Source: Trichobilharzia szidati (lineage: Eukaryota > Platyhelminthes > Trematoda > Strigeidida > Schistosomatidae). Taken from it: a DNA stretch of 64,000 bases. A model generated the notes under the pieces. That model had not been told where the DNA came from. It was given only the letters and a program-made list of their open reading frames with translations, and did no database searches. The translations under genes were made by a program, and so were the position numbers. Positions 10,801-25,800 of the stretch are shown piece by piece. The stretch's first letter is position 1. Each line of letters starts with the position of its first letter. The stretch covers positions 83,589,256 through 83,653,255 of the forward strand of contig OX235271.1 of NCBI GenBank assembly GCA_944472155.2, given 5' to 3'.

Positions 10801-13800
10801 AGCATTTCAATCCAATCAATCAACGGGAGATGGGAATTAACCTGAAAACGACTGAGTGTCATTAAGGTAACAACAGACAACTCATACCTCACTGTCAGAG
10901 TACGCTGAAATCCACGAATGTGATACATACTTGTCACATCTGGGTAGCAAAAACAGTAGAACAACAGTGTAAATTTTTATGTCCCAATTCCACTTTACCC
11001 GACGGTGTAACACACACTGGTAAGCAACACTACCAACTGGGCACATAGAAGATGACTTCCTTTGGGATTTGATTGGATCATTTCGATTTAGTCAGTTGGT
11101 TTGGTGGTAGAGATTGTTTGATAAGGTTCCATAAATATTAATTTTTCTTGAAGACGATCATAAGACATTCCCCCTCTCCTTTCCTTACGGTAAGAGTACT
11201 TCAGTGTATCCTGGCTCTTTTTAGTGATGTTTGTATACAACTCCTTTTCGTGTGCAGTTCGGTTGTTGCTGTTGTAATTAAGTATTTGACCTGCATGAGT
11301 TGATTCTTTGCATACTTTAGTCTCTAATCTTCCTTTGCTTGTTTGCTTGACTAAGATGTTTACAAATGGAACTTCGTCTTCAGATTCCCCCCTCTCTTGT
11401 AAAATTGGATGTGTGTCGAGGATGTTGTTGATTAGGTCGTGAAGGTTTTCTGGACCGCTTAGTTCACTCGCTAGCCGGTGAGTGGATAGCAAGCCCAGTA
11501 AAGAGGTAAGGGGTTGATCGTAAGGATGGCAACCCCCACATCGAAAAAGAAAAAAGTAGCAACTGTTACTGAAACTCCAAAACTCAAGGTCAACTTGCAG
11601 TGCAAAGGAATGGAAAAAAGTGATTTTGCTTGGTCAACAATCACGGCCTCTCAGCTAATCTAGTTAACTTGAAAAGAATGCTGAAAATACATTCACACCT
11701 GCTTCAGATGATACATCAAGATGCAATAGTCTTCATCGAATAACTTCATCTCTACTATACGTATTCGATCTTTTACATAAAGTTTTATCAAACAAAGACA
11801 ATTTAAAGAAGTATTTCAGTGTTATGTTGCACAATAAATAATTTCAATTCCATGCAGTTGGCTATGAACCACTTTTATCGTGTGAAGGTTAGCGTTACTT
11901 CCTAGCTACCCAAACTTCGGTAGGTGGAAAGGGGCTCAAACCTGTGACCTGCTGTTTGGAAGTTAAGTGCCTAGACCAATGAGCCACAGTTCCACACATT
12001 TCAATGTGTAATATTATCCGTTTATTTGGCGCATGACATCGCACGTCACAAACGGTTCCTATAAATATGATTAACTTAAACCAATCCACCACACTCTCTG
12101 TCTAACCCCATCCCCCATAAACCACATGGTACGATCAAGAGTGGGTGAACTTCGGTCTTCATATAGAAATTCTCTCATGTGTTCACGCATTCATAGCCTC
12201 TGGCTTCACCCACCATAGGTGTTCCTCACAAAAGTGAAAGGCCGAATGCGAACGTCCAGTGCTTAAAACCGGACTGGTAAACATCCTGGCCTACCTAAGG
12301 CAGCTGGAGAATCCTGATTCCAAACCTGTGGTTTACGTGAGCTCCGAAATCCGAAAGGCATATTAACCCCTTTTTGGTTGCCATCAGCCATGGGAATATA
12401 GTTCCTGACGCTGCTCTACTACACTGTGGATCAGACTTCAAGTACAAGGCTTGGGGGTGGCCCCTTGAGATAACCATCCGGGTAGTCTCGAGATTTTGTG
12501 TGGCACATCTCTTGGGGCTCATTATGTACCAATTTTGTGTCTTAACATATAAATACGTGTGGTGTGTGCTACTGGAGAGATTTTGTCAGTAGTATATTGT
12601 GAGGTGCCTTCTGTGAGAATAACTCGCTAAGCGGACAGTAAGCACAATAAAGCGAGAAGATTCGGCGTGAGAATGGGGAATAAAATTAAAACAATAATAA
12701 CAAGTATTAGGTTTGTGACGATAAACAAATAGTCACTATTCCTGAACTGATATAAATTGAGTCTTCAACAGAAAATATTGCTTAAAAACTCGGCAGATCA
12801 AACTGCCACATTTCACAAAAGTGCGCATAAATATATGAAACTATAATAAACGGAGATATATAGGAGAAATATTAATTACATGGAGAATAATGAGGACCCA
12901 ATAGATCTGGGAGATCATAAAAAGTGAATATACATCTGCTCCATTGGAAGTGATTTAAAGCCATACCACAGACAGTATCGAGCCACTGGTTCACAGAGCC
13001 TTGAGGATCGCACCTCTCCCTAAGCCTCAAATCAACAATCGAAAAATTCATGTACTAGTACCAGTTTTGACCACCAGAACATTATCTTCTCTTTATTTTA
13101 TTCCATCCCTTACCAATAGTTGAACATAGGGTGTCAAGCTTGCGCCTTCGAAGTTTCAGTAGCAGCGGTGTTTATTTATTACGGGGCGCGATTGCTAGCC
13201 TCACGCCCAACCTTGCCCCTCTCTACCGGGCTAACTATCGGCTATGCGAGGTTGAGAAGTGCGTGTGTGTGTGAGGATTGGAGTCTAGACCACGTGAGTG
13301 GCTAACGAGTGCTCTACCACTATTGAACCACCAACGCACCACCAAAACATATATAAATTAATAAGAAAAAATATTATAATTGAAATCCAATAAACATACA
13401 ACTAGTTTCGATGTTGTTTTATTTTCTTCATCAGTTGACGTGGAACAAGAAATATCATCGAAAACTAATTTTAACTCATCCGATGTAGTTGGCTCTCTGT
13501 AACTGTCACCAAATTTATCGTAGTCTTGAGCTAATTTATCAGCAACAGAAGGCCGCATTGAATACATATCTTTTGGTTTCCAGGCTAGTAATGACTTCTT
13601 ATTGAAACAATCAATTAACCAATTTAAGCGAACCACATTATGCTTAATGACAGGTAAAGTGGGTTTCCGAGAAGTACTCGGATAATTCAATAGATTTTTA
13701 ACCTAAAATAAAGAAATGCAGTTATTGTATAGAAAAATAGCACTTTCAAAACTTTATAACAAAAAATTAATATTAGTATAATCTAACTTGAAACCAATCA

Positions 13801-16800
13801 AATCAGTCCTGCAAACAAACATTAGAAAGTTAATTTAATGCTCACTAGCGACTGGGTATAGGCTAAAGTCGCCTGAAGTTTTAGTGAGAAGTCGTGGCCA
13901 GTGGGATCCACCAAGTCGGATGTAGAGACGGATTCTAGCCGACGACATTGGCTGGTGAATTGATATCTGTTAGAGTCCATGTGCCATTGAAGCCATTACA
14001 ATGACTGAATAATCAACTAGCTTATCTCTTAACTAGAAGGTCATGGGTGGGTACTGATGAAGGGTCCTGAACTAAGACGAAACAACTGTCAAATACTGTC
14101 TGGTTTTTATTGATTCCCTGTGATCCGTGATCTAACTTGAATTATTTCGTTATTAAAAGAAAAATTTGTTCAAAATTCATCTCAAGGATAACAATATTTG
14201 ATGTAAAGGTGAACCAGGTAAAACCACAAAACGCCCTAACAACTATGTACAATAAGTCACCACTTAGTTTATGTAGGTTTGAATGGTGGTGCGACTTTCT
14301 AATTCATACACCAGAGTTTATTTGTCAGTGATCCACAGATTATACTTTAAGAAAGTACTTTCACACTATGCATGCGAATGAGCCGACAATAGTAAGACTG
14401 AGTTAAGTAATATTTACAGTATGGACAGCAAGGAGATAACGAACTAATATTTACTGAACATTATTAGGCAGGAAAAGATAAGGAAAACAACCACTCTGTG
14501 AGGAATACAAACCAAATCTAGGGTAAACACAAATATACAGTGACGACATGAGATAACAGTTGCCTTACATAAGGAACTTTCATGGACTATGAGATCCCGC
14601 CGCAGTGCATGTATGATAACGTATATATATATAGCTGGTATCACAATTGCCCGTAATCTCTTACATACTTCTCGCACGATACTCTCCATATCACCGTCGG
14701 AGGACCAACTCGTCGTTTCCTAATCGGATTCCACTTGAGCTATGGACTGGCGCGCGATGTCATTCAACGGTTTCCTCAGAGCGTGTCCGGTCCATTTCCA
14801 CTTTCTCCTACATATTTGTTGAACGATAGGTTCTTGGTTAGTTTGTTGCCAGAGTTTAGTGCTGCTAATTCTTTCTGGCCATTTGATCTTCAGTATGCAG
14901 CCAGCGAATTGGGCAGCTGTTGATGAAAGTCTGCAACCTGTTGGAAATCCTTTTCGTTACACGTCATGTTTCTCACCCGTATAGAAGGTCCACCTTGACA
15001 TTGGTGTTGAAAATCCGGATTTTGTTCTTTATGCTGAATGCGGTAGATTTCCAAACCGACTTCAGATTGATGAAGGTGTACCTTGACTTTTTGATCCTGA
15101 CTTTGACATCTTCATCCGTTCCGACTGCCTGTGGTTGAAGCGATGCTTTACACTACCATAGATTATTTATTTGTATATTCCTGCCTTTCTTGTTGTCATA
15201 AATTAGATCTGTTCTTAAAGGTGATGGAAGTTACTTTGTTGCGTTTGTATTTATAAGGATTTGCTCACAAATATCATATTTTAATCACAGGAGTACAATT
15301 TTATTTTATTAAAAACCTCGCCTAGTTTACTAGATAGCTAGTTTTCTAGCTAGTCCCAAGCCTGGGTAAAGAGAGAGGGTTGGGCGTGGGGCTAATGACC
15401 CTACCTGAGAAAACCAATTAAACTGCTACAGAAACTTCAACGCACAATATATATATATATATATACGAATGCAAAGGTCGATAAAAAAATTCATTGAAAA
15501 GTTTCTACGCTGAATATTTTGTGGATGACTGAACACCATCATGAACGACTAACTCATTGGTGTTTGAAATGATGGGTACTGGACACCAACAGACGAGCCA
15601 CAACAAAATCTCATAGTGCAAGGGCTGGGATACTGACCGGACGCCCAAACCGAAGCAGGTGGTTGCTTCAAGGAGTCAGTCCCCTCGCTGAGCTTCTGAC
15701 TTGAAGTATGATCCCACAGGGAGTGGAGAACCATCAGAAACTACGTTCCTGTAGTTTCCAAAAACTGAAACTGGTCCATTAGGATTTTGGAACCCATATG
15801 CACAAGTCCAATTGTCAGCGCCATCTATTCACATTTACGCATTCACTTTCGTGAGGAACACTCAATTAACGAGTTCCAAACGAGACAAAATGAGTGTTAA
15901 CCACCAAGACTACCAAACGAAGTAGTCATGAAGTTTTTTGAAAATAAAATGTAGGCCTTATTATACTTACTTTCAATGTAATTTTGTCAATAACAATACA
16001 AAATGTATTGGGAGATGGATTCTGGACAACGATACCACCATAAGCACGAATATTATTTTCATACTCCGATTTTTTCTCTAAATCAACATCATTTGACAGC
16101 CAAAGGCATATTTCATGACTTTCGAAATAATTTAACTGGAAAAAATAAATTAAATAAAAATTTATCCAAGTATTAATTATTGCGAGTGTATATTAAATGT
16201 CTGGAGGTAGATGCAATAAGCCTCGGTTTCGTGCTGGTTGGCACTCACCAAGTCAGCAAGGCGTGTATGCAACCTTGAAGAAACTCATGTCCCTTCTGAG
16301 ATTCGAATCCGTGTCGCCCAGTATTGTAGGCAGAGACGTCACCACTGAGCTATTCGAACTGGCGATCGACCTCCTGTAGGACTGTATTGGATTAGACACA
16401 CACTGTATTTGACTAGACACATTACACTAGTCACTAACTAGTGTTCAATCACAGTATCCAATACAGTCCTACAGAATATCAATCGCGAGCCTGAACAGCT
16501 CAATGGTAACGTCTCTGACTGCAGCACTGAGTAAAGCAGATTTGAATTTCAGAAGTGACATGAGTCCCTTCAAGGTTACAGATACGCCTTGCTGACTGAC
16601 GAGTGCCAGTTAGCACGAAATTTAGGTCCAAGGCTTCTTGCTGATTGCCTCCAACCATCTAATATCAACTATTCAAAGTGCGCCATGATGGTCAGCCACC
16701 TAGTTTGGTAGCCATATTGCAAACTTGACTTATAGAATTCAGTCTGCACCAAACAAAGGTCTAGACACATTACATTAGTTATTAACTAGTGTCCAATCGA

Positions 16801-19800
16801 AAGTATTATGAGTGTAGTATATACTTCCTCGAAGGTTTGATCAAGTAATTGACGGGAGATAATTAAGTTCCAATAATGCCTAAGGTTTTAAATAGGTGCA
16901 CAAAAATATCTTTTGGAAGAATCTAATGACAATCAGATGTAACATAAAGTACACATTTCATCTGAATATTGATACAGATATGCAGTTTAGATGAGGCTGT
17001 GCTTTTTAAAGCATTTTATAACTTCAAAGAAGAAGTTATAAAATAGAACAATCGGTAATCTTAAACACTTGAAAGAAAATTACCAGCGGTTTATAATAAA
17101 TGTTTTTTTGGAATAATTTCTGAATTTATTATTATCGTTATCTTTTAGGATTCCTGATGAAACATACGGCCTCAGTAGCACATTACAATTTCACTCTGCT
17201 TTCTGGAGTCCTTTTTAACTGATTCAATATGTTTAGTGTCAATTCAAGTCTCTGAACAGTCGCTTTCAAAAAGCTATCCTTCAGTGCAATACGTAATAGG
17301 ATTCTTCTAACTTAGCTGATCCCTATTGAACTTACTGCTAGTAGTGTTTCACTTGGAACCAAAAATGATAGTAATAATAATAATAATACTGTAGAATATG
17401 CTGTCCAAAAAAGATTTTATCTGTGAGGGGTAACAGGGTGTAGTGAGTAGTATTTACAACTTGAACAGAATATGTATCATTTTATGAAATTGTGTTATCA
17501 CTATCATTTAAAATTGCACGAAAAAACCCTGAATATTACAGTGGGTGCGTACTTCCGAAGAGTCTCAAACAGAGACGAAACAACTTCCCAGTACTCCCAG
17601 GTTTTCCAATGGTTCTTTAAATGACACCAACTCCTAATCAAACCTGTAACCGATCAAATCCATGCAAACCAACACTTGAGAATAATTTATAACTATCGAA
17701 ATGAATACAGCTGAAGCATATTTAACTGCAAATATATTTCACAAAAATACACTATGAAAAATATGCATGCATAAAACATACGTGTTTTTCAGAGATATCA
17801 ACTCCTCGTCGCTGTTTAACAGGAGAGGATGTAGCCAAGGGTTGATCAACATCCATAGACTGTTCAGTTGTTTTTTGTTTTTCTTCTTCTATGCTTTCAT
17901 CTAATGTATAATATCCACTACTTTGATTCATAATTGAGCTGTTATCAATAATACTGTTTGAGCTTGATAATGATGACAATTGTTGATCACTGACATTTTC
18001 TGTAAGTCCAGAAAATGTTGGCACAAGTGACAGTCGTTTTGTGGCTAATTTACCCTATGTAATTTAGAATAAAAACAGCTGTAATAATTATAATAGGCAA
18101 TATACGAACATCGAAGTGTAACACCTTGACTTTTTTTTCTTAAAACGAATTGCTAAAACGCTAGAGGAAAAATGTTGAACTTGAAGAAAATAAAAGACAA
18201 TTCAGCAAAGAAAATTTTCTTTATCGACGAAATCATCTTCAGAGGCTTTACAGTCGTATTTATATTTACCAAAAATGTATAGTAGTCCATTGTTGAGTAA
18301 TAGGGGGGGGGTGACACAATTGATATAATTAATCAGAAGTGGCTTTAGAAGTACAAATAAATAAGTTGTAAATTACGTAGTACTCAACGGCACAAAGGAA
18401 GAAAGGGGTTAGAAATTTGATAAGGTTAAAGTTGTTATTGAGTGAGAAGAAAGGTAGTTAAGAGTCCATTTAACAAGGATGAAGAGCGTGAGAATGTACA
18501 AAAAGAACATGTGAGAGTGATAATAGTGAATTAATTATTAAAGTAAAAGCAAAATAATCATTAAAAATAAAAATAAAAAATTTACAGGGAACGACTAATG
18601 AAGACGTTAAGACCAAGGTAGAATAAGAGACTGGACAAACTTTTTCTATATACAGAGTTCAGGGTTGTATTGACAAATTGCCAACGCCTCAGCCATACAC
18701 AAATGTCGAAACCTGACACCCTTTATACCATTTGGCCTCACCTTGTAGATAATTTGGGAAGACAACTCTCGTGGAGCTACGTGACTTCAGAGTTCACCAA
18801 TTGCTCGAAAATTGAGCTAGTAACTAATTGTCTTGCATTGTCCTTTTGCTAACCATGCCGGATAATGTTCAGAGATACGTTTGGAAAGTGTGCAGTTTGT
18901 GTGGCCAATATAATTAGCTCCGCAAGAGCAGGTGAATTTATAAACACACATTGAAGTGGCTAAAAGTGGTAGTTTATCCTTCACACATCCATCGATCATT
19001 TGTCGGCTGTAGAAATTGATCAGTAGTTCAGCCGCAAAGAAGACTTCTCTTAGTGATCTGCATAGGCGATTCTTCAAGATCCCATCAGCGGTATCACCTT
19101 TAAATGCAACGTTCATAAACAGCAGTTTCTTCGGTACCATCTGGGCTCTTTAGGTTTTTGCTTTACCTTCATATTTTTCTCGATGAATCTTGGAGGATAT
19201 CTATTTTCCGTGAGGATTTGTCTGAGTCGTTCCAGTTCCCCGTCCATTGTACCACTGGTACATATCCTTTTTTTAAACATCCAAAAAATGAAATTCCGAG
19301 TTCATCTCTGATTCCGCCGTAAACTAGATGGCATGGCAGTTGTTGAACTCCTTAGTTAGCATTTCGATGATAGTGTTTTCGTCACATATGATCAAAGTAT
19401 CATCCATGCATCTTTGGTACATATGGAAACTATCGATAGTGGGAGTTGTAACATACTATTCTCTAGACTTGCCAAGAAGCAGTCTGCAAGTAAAGGACCC
19501 AATATTGAACTTAAAAAGAACAGTAAACGATAAGTGCATAACCGAAAAGGAAACAAGAACAAACACAAAGACAGAGTGTGTGGGTTTAACGTCCTAACAG
19601 AAAACAAATGCACCTACCTGTGTTTCACTATTCAACTGAAGCAATTCACTCATTGTCAGTGAATCACGCCAACTTTTATCATGACGTATAGCCACAACAC
19701 GAGGAAATCGTAGTGTTAATCCAGCAGAATATGAATCACTTTGGATTAGTTCAGCACCATGAAGCTGTAAGTTATGAAAATAATAACTGATAAGGTTTAT

Positions 19801-22800
19801 GCATGTTGATGATAATACGCATAATTGGTAACTTATCATTTTAATGAGACTACATAACATTTAAGTTGAAAGATGTTAAATAACTGATGACAACATAAAC
19901 TCCACCAAATCGACTGACATATGAGAAACCTTAAAAGTTTAAGGCATAGACTAATAAGGTTTCTTGTCTAAGTGGTACTATGAATAACTTAGAAGAAAGC
20001 AACAAGATTAACTGTGATGCTTCTCTAAAGACAGAATTAGACGGCAGTTGATAATCAGTCATCAAACCAATCTATGAGTCGGTCGGTTTTCGACATAGAA
20101 ATGCATAATATAGACAGTAAACAGAGGTGTGAGACAAAGGAATAGTAATAACGAAGAACAAAACAGTTTCATTGGAAATCATAAGTCACAAGGAGTGGAT
20201 GCATCTGCACCAGCCATTGAGAACAATTTTGAGCCATGTCACCAATTGTTTCCAACCATTGGTTTTTACCGTCCAGAGGACCCCAACCACGAAGTCTACA
20301 CCTTCCTACGTGGCTTAGACTAACTGTTGTAGATTTCATTGACTGGTGCCATGTTTTGGTTTGACCGCCGCTAGCTGTTTTCCAGCCTGACCCTATACCA
20401 GCTAGCATTGCCCGTCGAGGAAGGCGATGACTAGGCATACGTAACACATGTCCTAACCATCTCAGTCGATGTAATTTCACAGTCTCGTCTATTGATTCCC
20501 CCTCCTTACCTAGCACTCGACGCCTAACCTCGATATTGCTCACCTTATCATACCACTTCACGCGGGAGATAGAACGCAGACACCTATGATCGAAGACAGC
20601 TAATCTTTTCATGTCTTCTGCTCTCAATGGCCAGGTCTCACAGCCATAAAGGAGGACGGAGTATAATCTAACAAATAAAAGAACTCAAATCACTAGCAAT
20701 CAAAGTAACTGAATAATGGAAATTAGCATACACACTAAACCAAACAAAATGACAGGAGATACTCGTCAGAAAAAGGTTAGGTAAAGTATATACATGACCC
20801 ATTAACAAGTAGAAAGGAAATGCTAATTAAATCAGAATTACGTCATGGAGTAATAGGGTTTCACAGCCAATACATTGTATTGCACGTCAAGACTGATATA
20901 ACATAAATAGACAGACACATAGAAAATTCAAAAAAGGAGTTTGTATTAGTGTATTATTAGAGTATTATTAGAGAACCATGGAATACCAAAATGTAATGAA
21001 CAACCTATTTTCCTCTAATTTGAAAATCCCCCGTAGTAATGTACACAGAATCTCATTCAAAATAAAAAGGATAAGCCAGACACGCGTTGTCATTCAGTCA
21101 GAGTCGAGATCTAATAGTTGCACAACATTATAAGTACGAATTAGAAGGACAAAATAGTGAGTTATTGGGATCCCAATTACTAACTGGATGCTAAAATGCT
21201 AGTCGTGATATCTAATGGGTCTTGAGTTCGATTTCTTATAGAGATGAGTGTGTGCACAACCACATAGTAAGTGTCCACAGTGCCCCTTAGTATCCAACAG
21301 TTTACAATATGATAACCACTGATATGAAGAATTACAGTGAAATCAACCCATTCTTCCCCACTCACTCCCACAACCCGACGATGAGATAGTCGAAAGAATT
21401 CGTGTACCCAATGAACGATGCTGATGCTGTTGCGTTATCTGGGCTACTCATGAATTACTCATGAAGTCTGGATAAATAACCTCGACACAACTCTCTCACG
21501 TTTGTGCTTACCTCATAATTTAAGTAAGAGACTAACTTATGAATTCGGTCCAGTACCGACAGCATTTACACAAAATTCTGTTTTCAGAGTCAGTCATTCG
21601 TGCTTGAATTCTAGGCTCTAAACAATTCGACTCCATTGGTTTAGTCACTGCACCAACTTTTACCCTATAGTAACTTACAAGCCCTTATACATTAAAAGCA
21701 GCTGGTCGTCTAGTATCGTCATGATTGTCGAAGAGAATATAGTCTGGTTGCATTTTAAAATCTAACAACTTTCTAAAAAAAGAACAAATACAACAGAAAT
21801 TCATTTAATTAAACAGTCAATATACACATAAATAAAATAAAATAAGAAACAAAAGGGAAAAATAATTTTTATTCACCTGTAGAACAAGTGAAGATTTCGG
21901 AGCAATCCATACATCTGGACGTTCTGTATTCACGCATAACCATTCCGTGGAATCAGTATTTGGATGTTTTCTATCATAGACCTTCCAATGTTTTCTTAAT
22001 AAATTATCAATTTCTTTGAATTGTTTAATTGTTAATCCAGATTTCACCTATTAAAAAAAAGTATTTTTTTTTCTCTGCTAAACATCTGAATATTTCAAAC
22101 AAACTAGGTTGTATTATTGTGGCTTATCCCTTAGTACCAATATTCAAATAAAATAGAATAAATAAGACTGAATGATACTTCCATCAGATTTTACTAATTG
22201 AACAAGGTTTGATTAGAAAATCTTGTGATTTATTGGGTGAAGTAGTCGATCATGGATCCAAGGTTCGAATCTTGCCCCATCCACTTCCGACTGGACAATT
22301 AGGTGGTAGTAATACTAGTAACATCACCTATCAAACGATAAATATAGCTCATAGACGGTCTATTCTGGTGAGACAATTTCTGATAATGATTAGCGAATCA
22401 AACACCAATCAAACGCCTATCAATAAATCACCATGTGTAGCTGATATCATAAAGAAACACAAAGAATAAATGAAATGACTAAATGAAAACTCATTATATG
22501 TAATAGCTACTACAAAAAACACCCGATAAACAATTTTGCGTGTTCATCTGAAAGCATATTTTAAATAGACAGTGCATTTCAATCCTCATTAGTTACCGAA
22601 ATAATGAAATCAGGTACTCGATAACAGTTACAGAATCCTAATGACATCAAATTTATGAATGCAGAAAAATAAAACGATCTCCATTTGTTGGAAAATACGT
22701 AGCCACGGACAAGGAAATATCTTCAAGTATTGGCTTGTAGGGATTTGATTGGTTGGTTACAGGATTTCATCATGAGCTGACATTGGTTAGAGAACCATTG

Positions 22801-25800
22801 GAAAACCTTGGAGTACTGGAGAGCCGCTTCGTCCTAGTTTGGGACTCTTTAGCAGTACGCACCCAGCGGGGCTCGAACCCAGGACCTTCTGGTTACAAGG
22901 TGAGCTCAATCCAATGGCCCAGTAACCAGAAGGTCCTGGGTTCGAGCCCCGGTGGGTGCATACTGCTGAAAAGTCCCAAACTAGGATGAAACAGTTGTCC
23001 AGTGCTCCAAGGAAATATCTCCCAGCTATGATGCATAAAAGTGTTTATTATGATGCAATCAAATATTCACTTTTTACTCTTCACTATTATGATTGTTAGA
23101 ACTCTTACCCAGTACACACACACACACATCTCTTATATACGATACTTATTGTGTGAGGGTTGACGATACTACCCAGTAGCTCAAACTGATGTAAAAGAAT
23201 CAGGATTCGAATGTGGGATCTATTGGCCAAAAGCGGAGTGACTAATCCAATGAACCCCTATCTCCACATTTTAACTGGTATGACAGTCAAACGGGCAGCT
23301 TAATTCACACTAGACACGATTCATAACATAATAAGTGGCAAATTCCACTTGAGGTTCTTCGCAGTTTATAGTGCCGCTAAACTTATCAACGATTTAGCTT
23401 TCTTTATTTAGCAAATAATAAATGTCAACTGTTACCTTGATGAACTCAAAATATTACTAGCGACACAGTGAATTTGACTCTTTTTCGTTCTTCTTACTAT
23501 AGAGTAAATTAATTCAAGGATTTCTGAAACACTCGTCATTTCGGTTAAATTTGAAAACCTAACAAATTCGTGAAAGCTCATTACAGTTTGAGAAGTTATA
23601 ATTTGCAAATTACACAGTTCCAGGCGAAAATCATCCACGACTTTGTTTAGAAACTAAAAATATTCAGATCATTATGCGTGATTGGCTTGGCACCATAAAA
23701 ATTGCATAAATTATGTGAGCGGTTTCCAACTACTCGTATTATTCAGTAGTATATAGCATCTTGCTAAAATATGCATAATTCAAATATTCCTTCCCTTAAA
23801 AGAATTGGCAAGAAATGTTTTAATACACCCTTAGTAGATACAATGGCTATGGCAGAATGCTCGTCAGCCATGTGAGAGGTCCGGATTCGATCCCCTGTAG
23901 ACGCACTACTCATAAACCTTACCTAGTTTGCCATCCCTATAGTGATCCTGGAAATGTTGGACAACCTCACTCTGAAACTTCAAGTGTTGAAGTCCAATGT
24001 TCCACTTGGAATGAAAGAAATAAAAATCAACAACAACTTCAAATTGAAAAAATATCAACAGAATGCATACCTTGCAAAAAGTGTAAAACCGCGTTAATTT
24101 CACCTGTCCACTTGATGAATCAGCTGCTTCATACGCTTCATCACCACGAACTGCACATAAAAAATGACTGATTCGATTTCTAGCTAGCAATTTATTCCCA
24201 TGATGATGAAAATAACCTCCAACAATTAAACAGTCTAAATCGGCTAGTAAACCATGTATATAATCCGGTTTAATTTTCCACCAACCACTATCATTTCTAA
24301 CACCAGGTTGATAAGGTGATGGAGAACTGGCTATCTTGACAATAAGACCTTCTTGATGATTGTCAACAAGATGATTGAAGGCTTTTACAACTTCTGATTG
24401 ACTTGGTGTGGAGATATACCATTTTGAAAGATATAGACAACCATTTACAACAGGGATAGGCTTGTAGTCTAATGCACTATCATCATCGGTATTACTACAT
24501 TGTAAAAATGATTCCATATCCAATCCTGAGGTGTTCAACTGAAATATATCTAAGAGAAGTTTCTTACGCTCCAATAATGACTTTGAAGTTAATAGCTTGA
24601 ATGAGAGGAATGAAAATAACAATAAGAATGGTTTCGAAATATGCATTTTAAACATAAACGAACAAGGATACTATTAGGTGGGAAATTAATACTTTACACA
24701 CTTCACATTCAACACTATAAGTTAACACGTGAGTCAGTGGTTCAATTACCGGCCAACGCATACCTAAGCTTCGTTCACTTTACTGTCCATTAGCAAGCTC
24801 AAGACAAGGAGAGGTCGGACGTAATGCAAGCAACCCCGTCACGCAGAAACAACATCACAGCTACTGGAACTTCAAGGTTACAAGCCTGAAGCCCTAAATT
24901 CCATTCAGAAGTCAAAGAGTGAAGAGAAAAAAGGTGGCACAGTGGTTAGAACGCTCGTCAGCCATGCACATGGTCCAGTATTCGATCCCCGGCCAACGCA
25001 CTCCTTTACCTCGCTCAGCCAGAAATAAAGCTGGTAAAGAGGAAAGGCTGCACATGAGGCTAGCCACCCCATCCTGTAAAAATAAACACTGCTACAGAAA
25101 TTTCAAGCCACTAGCTTGAAGCCCTATGTTCCACTGGGAACGTAAAAGAATAAAAGAACGGAAAACTTTGGCAACACTCTACCATTTGTGCATGTGTTGC
25201 CATATATTAGAATTTGATTTTTTTTCAAGTTTTATCAGGAGCAGGCACCAGTTAGAAGGCCAGGGAATACTTGACAGTTATTTCATTCCAGTTTGGGACT
25301 CTTCCGCAAGATGCACCCACAGGGATTTGAATTCAGGACTTTCCTGTTACAAGGCAAGCTCGTAGAGCATTCAGCTACTAAGACGCGACACGATGACCCA
25401 TGAATTTCAACTTCTACCAATTCATGATTTTAGCGCAACCACCAGCCAATGTCATCGGTGAGTATTTGTCTTTACACTTATGCTAGAAACTTTATACCAC
25501 TCTATTCGACTATTATGTACTGATTAATATTAACAATTGTGATTATGACAACTCATCACTTTTGTTACTATCCTCTTTTGTGGATACAAAAATTTGTATG
25601 CAACCGTACAGCTAAAAAAAGTGGAATCTTCAAGAAGAGACTCTTCGCTGATGCCCTTATTTTGTTATTGTTTTATTCATTAATGCCGGGATGGAGATTA
25701 TTCATGAATTAAAAGGTAGCAACGACCCTTCAATAGTCAAGAAACTTAATGGGGTTATTGTGGTATTCTATCAAGCTTGCCGTTGTAGTGAAATGATTGC

